A DNA stretch of 64,000 nt from Humulus lupulus (Eukaryota; Streptophyta; Magnoliopsida; Rosales; Cannabaceae). The stretch is taken from assembly GCF_963169125.1 (NCBI RefSeq), contig NC_084794.1, forward strand, positions 72,823,665 to 72,887,664, given 5' to 3'. Made by a program: the position numbers and the translations under genes. This document shows, one piece after another, positions 44,741-56,102 of this stretch. How positions within the stretch are numbered: position 1 is the stretch's first letter; each line of letters begins with the position of its first letter. Below the pieces are notes generated by a model. That model worked only from the letters and a program-made list of their open reading frames with translations. It ran no database searches and was not told the DNA's origin.

Positions 44741-47700
44741 TGTAAAATGCCCTAAACTAATACTTTGTAAAACATCTCCATGCTCATAAACTTAGAGAAG
44801 GAAACCACTTATTATTTGAAAATTTCATTGGGGCCTTGCTAAAACATGCAAGTTGGGCCCAATAGTATAAAATAAAATAAAAGTTTGCATGCAACATTTT
44901 CAAAATAAATATAGTTCAAATCTCATTGACAAGTTTGGAAATCAAAATAAAACATAACATCGTCCTTTAAATCTTGGCGTTTTAAGCAGATCGTTTGTTT
45001 GCCCACAGGAGACCCCCATGTCATACACACCCTGGCGTCGGAACTCCCCACATCACCACACATGCCAATGAGAAACCCTATTTGCTACCTAGAAGGAAAA
45101 GTAAGGGGGTGAGCCAAAAGCCCATTAAGGAAGTACAAATAACAGAGAAGAGAAACACAACACAACATAATCTATTTGTAAGACTCCTACAACGTCATAT
45201 ACATACATCATCATACATTGCACTAACGTCATCATCATACATCGTTATCATGCATCATGTATCATAAACATATTCAAACATCATCATCATAAACATTATC
45301 ATCATATCTTTTGAACATGACCCCCTATCTTGTCCATGTCACATCTTGAGGCAAACAGGAGACTCTGGTCCTTGAATAACCTCGGCACGTCCGCCCTATG
45401 AGTCACGTCTTTATATCCTTAGTAACTCAGGTTACATCTTAGATCCTTAGTTACCCATTTGTTTTGTCGCGTTCAACACTCTAACAACCATTTACATATC
45501 CTACAACATACAAACATACATGCAATCCAGTAGCATCAACACAAAAGTGATATACATGATTCATCAAATTTTACCATTTCAATTAACAACAACATTTCAT
45601 ACTTCATATCACAAGGTATATCATCGTACATAGCATCTATCTTCATACAAACCAATCTTACCGTTCATAGCATAAATAAACAAAAATTCTATCTAACTCC
45701 CTTACCTCAGGTCCGAGCAAAGCCAAAGTTGACAAACTTCACAAAGAGCCTATAACCATAATCAAATATCATTCTTTAGCATCACATAAGGCCTTCTTGT
45801 GCCCAACTCATATACCCTATGTGTGCATGGTCTATGCACACATGGTGAAATCTACACATATTTTCCAAACAAGCTCATTTTACATATAAAATCACCAAAA
45901 GAATAATGCAACTTTTACCTATTATACGTGCTTGATTTTCAAGTAAAAATCATATGGTTGAACATTAGACATATTTTTTAACGTAAAAGGGCATTTGCAT
46001 GCGACATGCGTATGTGGGAACGTTGTTAAAAAATTATGTTTAAAAACGATAATTTCTACACGCTTATTTCTATCATTTTCAAAATAAGGATTTAGCAACA
46101 TAATTTCTCACCATTATTTATTTCTTTTAAATCCCTAATTTGATTAAACCTCCTAAGACATTATTTTTATTTCATAAAAGTAATTTATTTAGTTATTTTA
46201 ATATATTGCATAGAAAATAATAAAAGCTTGAACTATCTAAGGTACTTATAAATATCATGCTTCGTTTAGAAAAATAAATAATTTTATTTAAAATAATAAA
46301 ATTACAAAATTGATGTGAGAAAAATATAATTTGCTTGTATTATTTAAGACTTAATTTTATGTAGTAAAAATTCATATGTAATAATCAAATAAATATAATT
46401 TAATTTATTAAACTAAACTTTCAGCCACCATTTAATTTATTACTCACAAGTGAATTCAATCTCAACATTTTTCTTAATTAAATAAAGGAAAATTATACTA
46501 ATTAAAATGTGAACATTCAAGGTTACATTTAAAATACCATTTTTAATATTTATATAGTTTAGGGTATTATATTCTTTCAACAAATACATAAACTTTCTTT
46601 CACTTAAAAGACTCTTCATAATTTTTACCAAAAATTCCAGAAACAAAATAAACCTTCAAACATCACCATCTTGGAATTAAAACTCATATTTTCTCTAAAA
46701 AAATATGAAAAAACCTGTAGGTATTTATTTGAGTATAATTATCATTTTAATGTAAATTAAAATATCCTTTTAATTTCATAAAATCATCATAGCACTTGCA
46801 AAAATATTTATGCATGCAAATTGTTATTTTCATCATGTTTCATATCCTTTATACACAAAATCAGCAACCAATATTCATCATCAAATTCATTTCAAACTCA
46901 TGCTTTCAAAAACTCAAATGTGAATTTTCATGTATTACCAATACATAAATTTATACAAGATTTAAGACAATTTCTTTCATTTTCCAAATTATCCTAACAT
47001 GTTTCTAATAAGTGTAGGCGACATCAACAAATTAACCATCATGCATCAATAAATCCCCTAGGCCGAAACCCTCTAGAACTTTAACATAAAAATATGAAAT
47101 CCTCAATTACATTCACATTCACATGAAACCTAACATGTATATATCAACATCTTTTAAGGGAAACCATTTAAAATCTTGCAAACAACCTATCATGTTTCTA
47201 AGATTACATTTGACATGAACACATAAAGATGATCTAACGTACTTGAGTAATCACCCCTAGGCCGAAACTCCACAAGACAAAATAATCAAAACCCTTGCAT
47301 GCTTACACATAGAACCTTTAAGCCAAACCAAGCTTAGCATCAAATCATAGGAAAGACCGTAGGCATCACAACATCAACACCACTGTGTTTATGATTTTAA
47401 GATCAAGACAAATATTCATAACAAGAGATTGACATAACCCCATACATCAACAATCAATCCAATACACACATGCCATGAATATATATATATATATAAAGGT
47501 TACAACAATAAGAATCAAATCAAGGATAGAGGTTCCATTACCTCCTTTGATAAAAATCAAAGAACTCAAAAAAATAATTTTGGTCACCCTCTTGTTTGCT
47601 AGCCTCCAAAACCTTATTATCACCACCAACTCATTAGACCAAACAAACCAAAAATCCCAAATTAATCAACATTAGTAAATCAAAGCACTCTTACCCTTGT

Positions 47701-48574
47701 AGGCCGAAACCCTAAACTATAATCCTTATGCTCTTGTGAGATTAGAACCTAGCATCACCAAGAACTTCCATTAAACTTAGAACCAAGAAGAAGAAAAAAA
47801 CAAAATCACAACTCGAACCCATACCTTAGAGACTTCGAATGTCCTCCTACCTCTTCTCTTTTTTCTTTCTCTCCTTCTCTCCCTCTTCACGTTTTCCCTC
47901 CTCTTTCTCTCTCTAGAATTCGGCAGCCTCTCCCTCTCTCTCTAGCCGTTGGTCCCAAGGAGCAAAAATGCTCTTCTCTTCTTTCCTTCCCTCTTTATTC
48001 TAACCTAGGCCATAATAGCCTAATGAAAGAAAAAGGTAAGTTTCCTCTTCTTTCTTATTTTCTTTTATTATGTTTTTCTTTGATTTTTCTTAATTAGGGG
48101 AAAATAAATAGTGCATAAAGATGACAACTCCTCTTCCATTTTTAGCTTAAAATCACCCAAATAAAAATGGTAATGAAATCCCTCCTTTCCCACCATGCTT
48201 CACACATCCACCTCTTCCTTTCCCTTTCTTTTATTTTTTTTTAAATGAACAAAATAAATCTAATAAAAGGAAACAATAAAGTGTGCAGAAAATTCTATAC
48301 AAGTGCACCATGCAACCATGCACATGCACACACTCAATCAGTAGGGGTGCATCACTACCTACCATGCACCTTGGTGCATTAAACCAAAAGTCAATTATTC
48401 ACATATTAAAAGTAAATAAATAAATAAACAATTAACAATTAAATTCACAAAATTCTACCAAACAATTCTAACCATTAATTTAAACAAATAAATAAAATAA
48501 ATCACAACACTTAACAATTAATTAAAATAAAGAAAAAAATTTAATAAATAATAATTTTTTTTTGGTGCTCTACA
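44741..48574 (-). repeat. 3' LTR of G3 (~3.8 kb)
   Basis: The plus strand reads TGTAAAATGCCC at the left and GCTCTACA at the right. The first 400 bp recur at 52645-53042, fixing the LTR. It is AT-rich, with a CT-rich stretch at about 47850-47945 and an (AT)n run at 47478-47493. No conserved coding region was found; the short ORFs inside are not supported. Confidence 0.8.
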
Positions 48575-49949
48575 ATATTCCTTCCTTAAAAGAAATGTCG
48601 TCCCAAAATTCTTTCTTACCAAATAATTCAGGGTATCTTTCTCTCATGTCCTCCTTCAACTCCCATGTTGCTTCTCATTCCGTACTATTCTTCCATAGGA
48701 CCATAACTAGTGGAATCCTTTTGGATCTCAGTACCTTGATTCCCTTTTCAATAACACACTCTGGTTGTTCATCATAGCTCGGGTCCTGTTTCCGTTGTAA
48801 CAGCTCATAACTCAAAACATGAGAGGGATCTGACACGTACTTACGCAACATCGAGATGTGAAAGACATTATGCGTTTTGGCCAGTGCTGGGGGCAATGCT
48901 AAGCAGTACACTAACTGTTATTATAGGAGAACTCCATTAGGGGTAGGTATCGGTTCCAAGACTCTGAAAATTCCAAGGCACAACATCTCAACATGTCCTC
49001 TAGAATCTATATAGTTCTCTCAGACTGCCCATTGGTCTGAGGATGAAATGCTGTGCTAAACTTTAGCCTTGATCCCATTGCTCTCTGTAGTCCCTTCCAA
49101 TAGTTCGATGTGAACACTGACCCTTGATCGGAAATTATCGACTTTGAAACCTCATGATGTCTCACTATTTCACCACATATAAATCTGCATACTGGTCCGC
49201 CGAGTAGGTGGTCTTAGCTGGTAGAAAACGGGCGGACTTAGTGAGTCTATCCACTATTACCCAAATAGAATCATGCTGTTTTGTGGTTCTGGGTAACCCT
49301 ACCACAAAATCCATTGCTATATCCTCCCATTTCCATTCTGGAACGTAGAGCGGTTGAAGTAACCCTGCTAGCCATTGGTTTTCTGCCTAAACTTTCTGCC
49401 ATGTCAAGCATCTGACGACAAACTCAGCAATATCCCTTTTTATTCCAGGCCACCATTATAATGCCTTGAGGTCTTGGTACATCTTCGTCGACCCTGGGTG
49501 TAAGGAGTAGGGTGTTGTAGGCGCCTCTTTCAAAATACCTTCCTTAATCTCTCCATTATCAGGAACCCAAATCCTATCCTTGTATCACAGCAATCCATCA
49601 TTGGACATGGTGAAATCACATCTACCATTTTCTTGTACCAAAGCGTCTTGCTTCATTAGGGCTTTATCCACTTTCTGTCCTTCTCTAATTTGTTCTAGTA
49701 GGGAGGATTGTAACTTGAGGTTCGCTAGGTTTCCTGTCACAAGTTCGATGTCGACGTTTATAATCTCCTTCTAAAGAGACATCTTTATTACGTTCAGTGC
49801 TAAGACACTCCCATGTCCCCGCCTACTCAATGCATCAGCAGCCACATTAGCCTTGCCTGGATGGTATAGAATTTCACAATCGTAGTCTTTCAATAATTCC
49901 AACCACCTTCACTGCCTTATATTTAGTTCCTTTTGCGTGAAGAAGTATT
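48575..49949 (-). pseudogene. G3 integrase remnants
   Basis: Reading down: at 49830-49440 the end of RNase H and the HHCC finger are badly decayed. The core is visible only in pieces, such as the block matching FHPQTDGQSERTI near 49010-49050 on the minus strand. The C-terminus at 48911-48675 is clearer: MYCLALPPALAKTHNVFHIS, MLRKYVSDPSHVLSYELLQ and IKVLRSKRIPLVMVLWKNST. It has the same layout as in G2, including a chromodomain-like end. The purine run AAGGAAGGAATAT next to the LTR is the polypurine tract. Confidence 0.78.
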
Positions 49950-50222
49950 TCAGACTTTTGGGTCTATGTAGATTTCGTACTTGTCCCCGTATAGGTGATG
50001 TCTCCATATCTTTAGTGCGAACACCACTGCTGCCAACTCCAAATCATGAGTGGGATATCGTTGCTCATAGTCCTTGAGTTGCTGGGAAGCATAAGCTACC
50101 ACCTTCCCATCTTGCATCAACACACACCCTAAGCCATTCTTTGACGCGTCACAATACACCACAAATTTCCCGCCCTCTATGGGAACACAAAGGACAGGTG
50201 CGGAAATCAACTTATCCTTCAT
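49950..50222 (-). pseudogene. G3 RT end and RNase H
   Basis: [40 protein letters not shown] and [20 protein letters not shown] with [18 protein letters not shown]. These are the RNase H of a chromovirus with its first Asp and the conserved [10 protein letters not shown] block. It abuts directly, at about 50220, the protease part of the next frame. About 1.3 kb of RT, including the active site, has therefore been deleted from this copy. Confidence 0.87.
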
Positions 50223-51648
50223 GGTTTGAAAAATACCATGTCTCTTGACGGTAACATTGTACTAAAAATATGCTCAAACAGTTTACAAGGCATACCCAAC
50301 TTATCAATCATATTCATTGGAACATAGGAGTGAGTCACTCCAGAATTAATAAGGATTCTACACATCATACCAGATATAGGGAGTTGACCTGTGACTACTG
50401 TGTTGCTGTTGACTGCTTCATTCTGAGTTAAGGCAAAAACTTGTGCTGGCACCAGATTCCTGTTATTATTCTGTCTCGCTTTCCATTGTGGGCAATCTTT
50501 TCTTAGATGTCCTGCCTGACCGCACTTGAAACATTCGTTGTTGCCGACCTGGCATTCTCCTGGGTGTCTTTTCGAGCATTTAGGAAAAGTGGGGTGCTCT
50601 ACTCTATTGATTTGGTTATTCCCATAGTTCCGATCGTTATAGAAACTGTTGCGGTTGTTAGGGTGGTTCTGAGTGTTGTGACTGTGGTTATTCATGGCCA
50701 GGGGTCTCGATCTCTTATCTGTGCCACTATTCTGCCCTTCATTAGCTTTCCTCTTGTTGCCCTCATTGATGCCCATGTTTTGATGGGCCTCTCTTTTGGC
50801 AGTATTGTCCTTCCATATTCGATCCTCCAAGTATTCTGCCTCAAGTGCCCTATCTAGTACTTCGGCATAACCAACCACTTCAGTACTGGTCATCTTAATG
50901 TCCCTAGTGATCATAGGCTTGAGTCCCCTCATGAACCTTTGGACTCACAGAGCTTCAGTTGGTACAACTTTAGGAGCGAATTTTTCCATCCTATCAAACT
51001 TATGTGCATAATCAGTGACAGATAAATTTCCCTGAACCAAAGTCACGAACTCATCTACTTTGGTTGCCAACACGGTCATACTGTAATACTTCTTGCTAAA
51101 AGCCTGCATGAATTCTGCTCAAGTCATGGTATTCAGATCTCGAGTCTGTTTAATCACATCCCACCATATCCGCACATCCAACTTAAGCAAGTGGGCTGCA
51201 CATGAGATTCTCTGGCGATCATTTAACTCCATATGATCGAAGATAGCCTTGTCTGATCTTAACCAATCTTCCGCCACCATGGGATCAACTTTTCCTTCAA
51301 AGGTTGGTGGGGCTTGCTTTTTGAAATGTTCATACACTGGCTCGAACCCATAAGTCACAGGTAGTGGTGCAGTTGGTTATGTTGGTGGCTAAGGCTGTGC
51401 CACTGGTACTTGAGGCACTTGAGGCATCTGGAGCACTTGTCTAGCATGTGTTAATTCCTCATCTCTCAGCTTTAATTGTTCCCTTAATCTTGCTACCTCT
51501 GTGGCCAGATCCAAAGTTGGTGCAGGTAGGGTTGCAGGTTGGACTGATGGCATTCCTACTTCTGGAGTTGTGTGGCCCTAGACCTTGTGGAGACACCCTT
51601 TCCTCGGCCTCCTCCTATTCCCTTGCCTCCTCATCCTCTTGTCGACAT
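50219..51648 (-). pseudogene. G3 gag and protease
   Basis: gag starts near 51648. The capsid block at 51358-51119 includes APPTFEGKVDPMVAEDWLRS and QRISCAAHLLKLDVRIWWDV. After breaks the frame 50932-50219 is open, with MRGLKPMITRDIKMTSTEVV, an Asn-rich stretch, and the intact knuckle CFKCGQAGHLRKDC. Protease follows: VVTGQLPISGMMCRILINSG, where the catalytic DSG is NSG. An Asp-to-Asn change at the active site would inactivate it. The frame ends where the RT deletion begins. Confidence 0.87.
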
Positions 51649-51928
51649 TATGAGATTCTAAGGCACCAAAAGAAATCATAAGAGAGGACAATTTGCAAAA
51701 TGGTTTGATAAATATTTGTGAAAATCATACATTCCAAATCCACACCATTTAGAGTTTGCAAGAGGAAAACTATTAAACCATAGCATTCAAAGTGTGTTCA
51801 AAATTATTCCAAAATTCAAACAACTCATAAAGTATTCAATAACCAAAAACATAAATCCTTAGGGTTTTTTTTAAAAAAAATCCCATCTTATTAATTAATG
51901 TTTTGTGGAACGATCTACGCGACGGACT

Positions 51929-52479
51929 CTAGTCCTCAACTGTGGACTCATCTCTTGATTTGTATTCAAAGACGTCCTCTGAGATGTGGAAGTAGTCGCG
52001 GGCGCTCGCCATCACCCTCATCCTAGTGGCCACTTATGGTATGGCATGAACCACTTCCTGACAATCCATGGCTCCTTCCAAATCGTGTACCATCTCATAT
52101 CGCTCCTCCATCTCTCCATTGTCCGTCTTTACCAAAACCAGCTCCTCATGACTAAATTTGTAGTTGCCCCTAAGATCGTAGATCACGTACTCTATGGTGC
52201 TAAAGTTCAGGTTGTCCTGAATGATGTCATGCCATGCTACGTCTAAGTGGAGAAGGGCCTCGGAGTATAATGACAGTGCTTCCCTTAAAACCCAATATTT
52301 CTCTCTAGGCCATAGAAAGGCTCCACTTTTGTTCATGATTCCTTGAAAGTGATCACAAACCACCGCCGTTGTTTTCAACACCGCAATTCTCCAATCGTAG
52401 GGTCCTCCTCAAGCTGGACCTTGGGTATTGCGTGAATTTCCTTAAGTACCTGTTTCTTAGTGGTTTTAGCAGGAGGCAT
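51929..52479 (-). pseudogene. Extra ORF between 5' LTR and gag in G3
   Basis: A 184-codon ORF on the same strand as gag can be read if one missing base near 52382 is allowed for and one TAA at about 52034-52036 is treated as a former CAA. It starts MPPAKTTKKQVLKEIHAIPK. The middle has NKSGAFLWPREKYWVLREAL and DVAWHDIIQDNLNFSTIEYV, and the end is DVFEYKSRDESTVED. No family is recognised. It is mildly acidic, with no membrane segment or zinc motif. Typical chromoviruses have nothing here, so it may be an acquired gene. Confidence 0.6.
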
Positions 52480-52628
52480 CTTACTATATTGCAGTAACAA
52501 AACTATAAAATTAAGTAAAAGAGAAACAAGTAATAGTACATAAAACAAATACTTACGATGCGATGAGGTGAGGTGAGATTTTCCCGTCTTTAGCATGTAT
52601 GGAGAGGGTCCTTAGAAACATGGACGAA

Positions 52629-52642
52629 CGTCCTTGATGCCA
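52629..52642 (-). promoter_or_regulatory. Decayed primer-binding site of G3
   Basis: On the minus strand TGGCATCAAGGACG follows the LTR end after two bases and resembles the initiator tRNA-Met site with two or three changes. Confidence 0.6.
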
Positions 52643-52644
52643 TT

Positions 52645-53042
52645 TATAAAATGCCCTAAACTAATACTTTGTAAAACATATTCATGCTCATAAACTTATA
52701 GAAGAAAACCACTTATTATATGAAAATTTCAGTGGGATCTTGCTAAAACATGCAAGTTGGGCCCAATAGTTTAAAATAAAATAAAAGTTCTCATGCAACG
52801 TTTTAAAAATAAATATAGTTCAAGTCCCACTGACAAATTTGGAAATCAAAATAAAACATAACATTTTCCTTTAAATTTTGGCGTTTTAAGTTGATCGTTT
52901 GTTTGCCCACAGGATACCCCCATGTCATACATACTCTGACGTCGAAATTCCCCACATCACCACGCGTGCCAATGAGAAACCTTATTTTCTACCTGGAAGG
53001 AAAATTAAGGGGGTGAGCTAAAAGATCGGTAAGGAAGTACAA
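52645..53042 (-). repeat. 5' LTR of G3, surviving 398 bp
   Basis: Collinear with 44741-45137 with minor changes, ending at GGAAGTACAA, after which T3 sequence begins. The LTR terminus TGTA has become TATA. Confidence 0.85.
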
Positions 53043-53371
53043 GATGGATTTGATGGTTCTCCCATTAGTGAAAATTGGAGATCGCCTGGCTTGAAGGCGA
53101 TTGTCACTTTAAGAGTGGTATCGATGGGGATTGGTCTAGGCTCGAGATCTGGATCTGGGTAGATTGCGACCCTAAGTCTTTTCCTTTTCCTCTCCTCAAC
53201 CTCGTCGATTTGACGTTGAAAGTGAGCTCGGGTGTCTTCTTACTTGCGCTTTAGTTTGTGCTCCCGAATCAAACGCTGATTCCGGGTAAAAGGTGACTCT
53301 GGGCTCAGAGTTTTCGGTGAGTAAGGAATTGCGAGCTTTGACCCCCACCGCTTTTCTGAGTTGTGCAGCAT
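53043..53371 (-). pseudogene. Antisense ORF of T3 (partial)
   Basis: Minus-strand ATG at 53371 opens MLHNSEKRWGSKLAIPYSPK and the frame continues through REHKLKRK. One TAA (probably a former CAA) is followed by EDTRAHFQRQIDEVEERKRK, DPDLEPRPIPIDTTLKVTIA and FSLMGEPSNP, where the fragment is cut. It is basic and helical in the middle. It does not resemble the T1/T2 antisense protein, yet occupies the same place and strand. GCTCTCTTGCTAG immediately before the ATG looks like a splice acceptor, suggesting a leader intron. The role is unknown. Confidence 0.6.
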
Positions 53372-54059
53372 CTAGCAAGAGAGCAAAAGATTGAGGGCCA
53401 GACGAACAAGAAATTAAGAATAAAAATCAAGACGGCCTAAGCTCGAATGATCCAGACTGTGGAGCAAGCTCGATCCAAAGAACGAGATCAGGCTCGGAGC
53501 GTGTATTCCACGGAAAGGAGGGAAGGTGGATTTATTTTCGAAGATCTCGGATTTTCAGGGGAAAAAGTTGGCGGTTACTCAAAAAGTGATATTTTTTAGA
53601 AACGTGCAATTTACAAACCCTAATCTTATACCTGTTTCTTGGTCTACATGACATGATATTCAAAATCAAGACAATCCATTAAAAGAGCCAAATTTGCACC
53701 ATTCATGCAAAATCTGGGTTTGGAAATTTGTAATCTCAGAAGAACCTAAAAACTACACGACATTGACTAAAGTATCCTAGTGCTAAACTTGTGTCCAAAA
53801 ATGCTACTATAGCATAAACATGCACGAGGAAATAGAATGTACATGATCAAGAATTACACACAGATGCTTGCAGATACAATGAAAGCGACGACTGGAGGAG
53901 TGGTTGCAAGAATGATCTCACGGAATCGAAAAGGCCAAGGTTGTTTTGTCTTCTTGGTTTAGATAACATGCAAAGAAAAAAAAGAAGATTTTTCGGCTCT
54001 GGTTTTTTCTTCCTCTGAAACTTAAAACGTAAAAATGAAGAGGAAGGGGATGACACGGT

Positions 54060-54069
54060 TATATATATA
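54060..54069 (-). promoter_or_regulatory. TATA box for the T3 antisense ORF
   Basis: The minus strand reads CACATATATATATAACC about 690 bp upstream of the ORF start, about the same spacing as in T1 and T2. An AT run alone is weak evidence; the shared position adds weight. Confidence 0.45.
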
Positions 54070-54325
54070 TGTGTCCCAAGAGGAGGTCAAGGGTCGGGCT
54101 AATCTAGGCCTTTGGTTGGATTTGGTATTTGATCCAATGGCCAGATGCGAATGTAGCAATGGCGGCAAAAGCTGAAACGTGAAAGGACGTGGTGTGTTGA
54201 AAAAGTACTCAAGTACTTTGATTGAGCAACCTGTGGCTGACGCGTGTCCATACTCGAGTACAATTGGTGGTACAGTTTCCAAGAAGGGCAGTTCAAAAGT
54301 TTCCTTCTCATAGGATTCGAACTGA

Positions 54326-54343
54326 TACTTTTGAGGGGGAAAA
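54326..54343 (+). promoter_or_regulatory. Polypurine tract of T3
   Basis: TTTTGAGGGGGAAAA lies immediately before the LTR start TGTTACACCC. Confidence 0.7.
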
Positions 54344-55159
54344 TGTTACACCCAGATTTCGAGATAAGAGGTTGTGACCCCGAAAACTGGGCTCGTCAGG
54401 TGTGAGCTCGAAATGTATGAAAACATCATATGGTCCAGCCGTAAAACCTCTAAAGTAAAACAACGACCTCGAGGATGTGTAACCTCAAATATTCTCTGAG
54501 CTCGCGACTGGCAATGGCACGACACTTGGAGATATCTTTTACCGATTTCCTTCAAGCAAGGTGGTTTGAGCTCGGGAAGAACAAGCTCGGGTGTGAAAGC
54601 CTCGACAGTACCTACCTATCTTGAGCGTAGCGTGAAGTTGGGTGGCAAGTTCGTGATTGACCCATAAGTCTTGACAGACTCAATGCTGATTGTTGATCTC
54701 GAAGACCTGATGAATCACCTGGGATAGCCCATTATGTGTGAACATATTTATTGTTGTGTAATCCCAATATTCAGGGGATATCATTTAATCTGTTATCCGT
54801 TCCCGATACTCATGGGATGTTTTCGTGAATATAGGAGATAATGCATTTAATAGCATTATTTCAATTGATATACAGAATATCTTCCTGAAATATGTGGGAA
54901 TGAATTCTGCAACCTTCTCTATAAATAGAGAAGGAATCACCACTTGTAAAGGACGGATTGCTGATTTCTGGAGAAAAAGCTCTGGGTGATTCATCTCTGA
55001 AGAATTTCCAGAAAACTCCAAATTTTAATAACACAGACTCGTGGACTAGGCATAATTAACGACTGAACCATGTAAAAATTCTCTTGTTTCTCTTCATCAT
55101 TCATTCGCTTCATTGTTTAATTGCTCTACAATTTAAGTTGGTGAAAAATGGTGTCAACA
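54344..55159 (+). repeat. LTR of T3 (816 bp)
   Basis: It starts TGTTACACCC and ends GTGTCAACA. A TATA box (TATAAATA) lies at 54920-54927. The block GACTCGTGGACTAGG...AACGACTGAACCATGT at 55036-55079 is shared with the T1 and T2 LTRs, which otherwise differ widely. No second copy lies in the window. Confidence 0.82.
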
Positions 55160-55180
55160 GTTTGGTGCTTTCATTGAAAG
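55160..55180 (+). promoter_or_regulatory. Primer-binding region of T3
   Basis: GTTTGGTGCTTTCATTGAAAG, nearly the same as in T2 (18546-18566). Confidence 0.65.
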
Positions 55181-55193
55181 CATTAAGCAGTAC

Positions 55194-55733
55194 GTGTGTG
55201 AGTCTAGTAAAAAAAGCCTCCCTGAATCAATAATGGCCGCGAATGATCCCAATGTTCCTGAGGAGGAAATTTTAGATGGAGCTGACTACCCCCGACGCCC
55301 TGGAAAGCAACCTATGGTGAATTCGGACCCTAATGAGATGAGTGGTTCATCCGATTCTCAGGGACCAACGGTCCCCAAGGACGACGAGGGCATGTATTAT
55401 AATCCTGAACGATATGTCCCGATAGTGGAGCTCGAAAATCATCAACTGCGAAAGCAGTTGGCAGATGCCAAGAAACGTAATGAGGAGCTGGCCAGACTGG
55501 CTGCTGAGGCACAGGCGGCTCAGGCCCACCTCCGCCAAAGGCCCAGGTTCCGCCTCCACAGGACGTTCATGTTCCACCACGTAGGACTCGTGGGCAACCG
55601 CACAAAAATGCTTCCACCCGGAGAACGGAGCAACCTCCGCCGCCAGCAGAACAACCGGCTCCATCAAGGCCCTGGAGAAGTAACCGGGCTGGAGCTCCTG
55701 CCAACTCAACTAAGGTGGTACCAGCCAGGGTAG
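55194..55733 (+). CDS. T3 gag N-terminus (truncated)
   Basis: A 179-codon open frame. A likely true start is the ATG at 55233 (MAANDPNVPEEEILDGADYP), since the earlier part lies close to the primer site. The acidic first part is followed by a coiled coil, VPIVELENHQLRKQLADAKK and RNEELARLAAEAQAAQAHLR, which is the usual N-terminal assembly segment of Tat gag proteins. T2 has a similar coiled coil at 18798. After that the sequence is basic and Pro/Gln-rich and probably frame-shifted. The capsid core and all of pol are missing because the element breaks off near 55750. Confidence 0.72.
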   Translation: MCESSKKSLPESIMAANDPNVPEEEILDGADYPRRPGKQPMVNSDPNEMSGSSDSQGPTVPKDDEGMYYNPERYVPIVELENHQLRKQLADAKKRNEELARLAAEAQAAQAHLRQRPRFRLHRTFMFHHVGLVGNRTKMLPPGERSNLRRQQNNRLHQGPGEVTGLELLPTQLRWYQPG

Positions 55734-55750
55734 GGAATAACCGAGCCCCC

Positions 55751-56102
55751 ATAGAGTCGTGGTGAAAAATGCATTATTTATTGATTTTAATGGCCAAAAT
55801 AAATTATGTTTAATTAATATTTTCATTGAATTAATATAATTTATTTTATAAATGAAAATGTTTGATTATGATTTAATTTATTGTTATTATGTAGGAATTA
55901 AAGATGCATTTTGCAATAAAGAAAAGAAAGAAGAAATAAATAAATAAAATTGAAGAAATGAGGAAAAGTTTATTGTTATTATGTATCTGAGCTCTATTTA
56001 TATGATCTTGTTTACTTTCTGACCTTAAATTCAACCTAATTGTTTCTAGATTTTAATCTACATGCTCCTTTCATTATTTACCCCTTTTCATGTGTTTTGC
56101 AG
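55751..56102. other. AT-rich intron-like interval
   Basis: AT-rich sequence between the end of T3 and the first PUS3-like exon. Its right end, ATGTGTTTTGCAG, is a splice acceptor, so at least that part is probably an intron of the old gene. Confidence 0.5.

Larger units (their letters stand above)
44741..53042 (-). mobile_element. Ty3/gypsy element G3 (minus strand, 5' LTR truncated)
   Basis: It has a 3' LTR (44741-48574), pol remnants, gag and a leader with an extra ORF. A primer site near 52629-52642 and about 400 bp of 5' LTR (52645-53042) follow before T3 sequence replaces it. Most of the RT gene is deleted. It lies inside the copia gag gene; the left flank TATCT (44736-44740) would be the target duplication but the right partner is lost. 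Confidence 0.85.
53043..55750 (+). mobile_element. Tat-like fragment T3: internal 3' end - LTR - gag start
   Basis: From left to right: part of an antisense ORF, its TATA box, a polypurine tract, one complete LTR, a primer site like that of T2 and the beginning of gag. An LTR that follows a polypurine tract should be a 3' LTR, whereas one followed by a primer site and gag should be a 5' LTR. This single LTR is both. The layout is explained by a tandem pair sharing one LTR, or by integration of a one-LTR circle, with both outer ends later lost. The right edge is approximate. Confidence 0.72.

Noticed and set aside
44995..45267. 90-codon open frame
   Set aside because: Inside the G3 LTR, low complexity (His/Ser/Ile-rich), and not conserved as a coding frame in the other LTR copy at 52645.
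47478..47493. (AT)n run as a promoter
   Set aside because: A simple AT microsatellite in an AT-rich LTR, without gene context.
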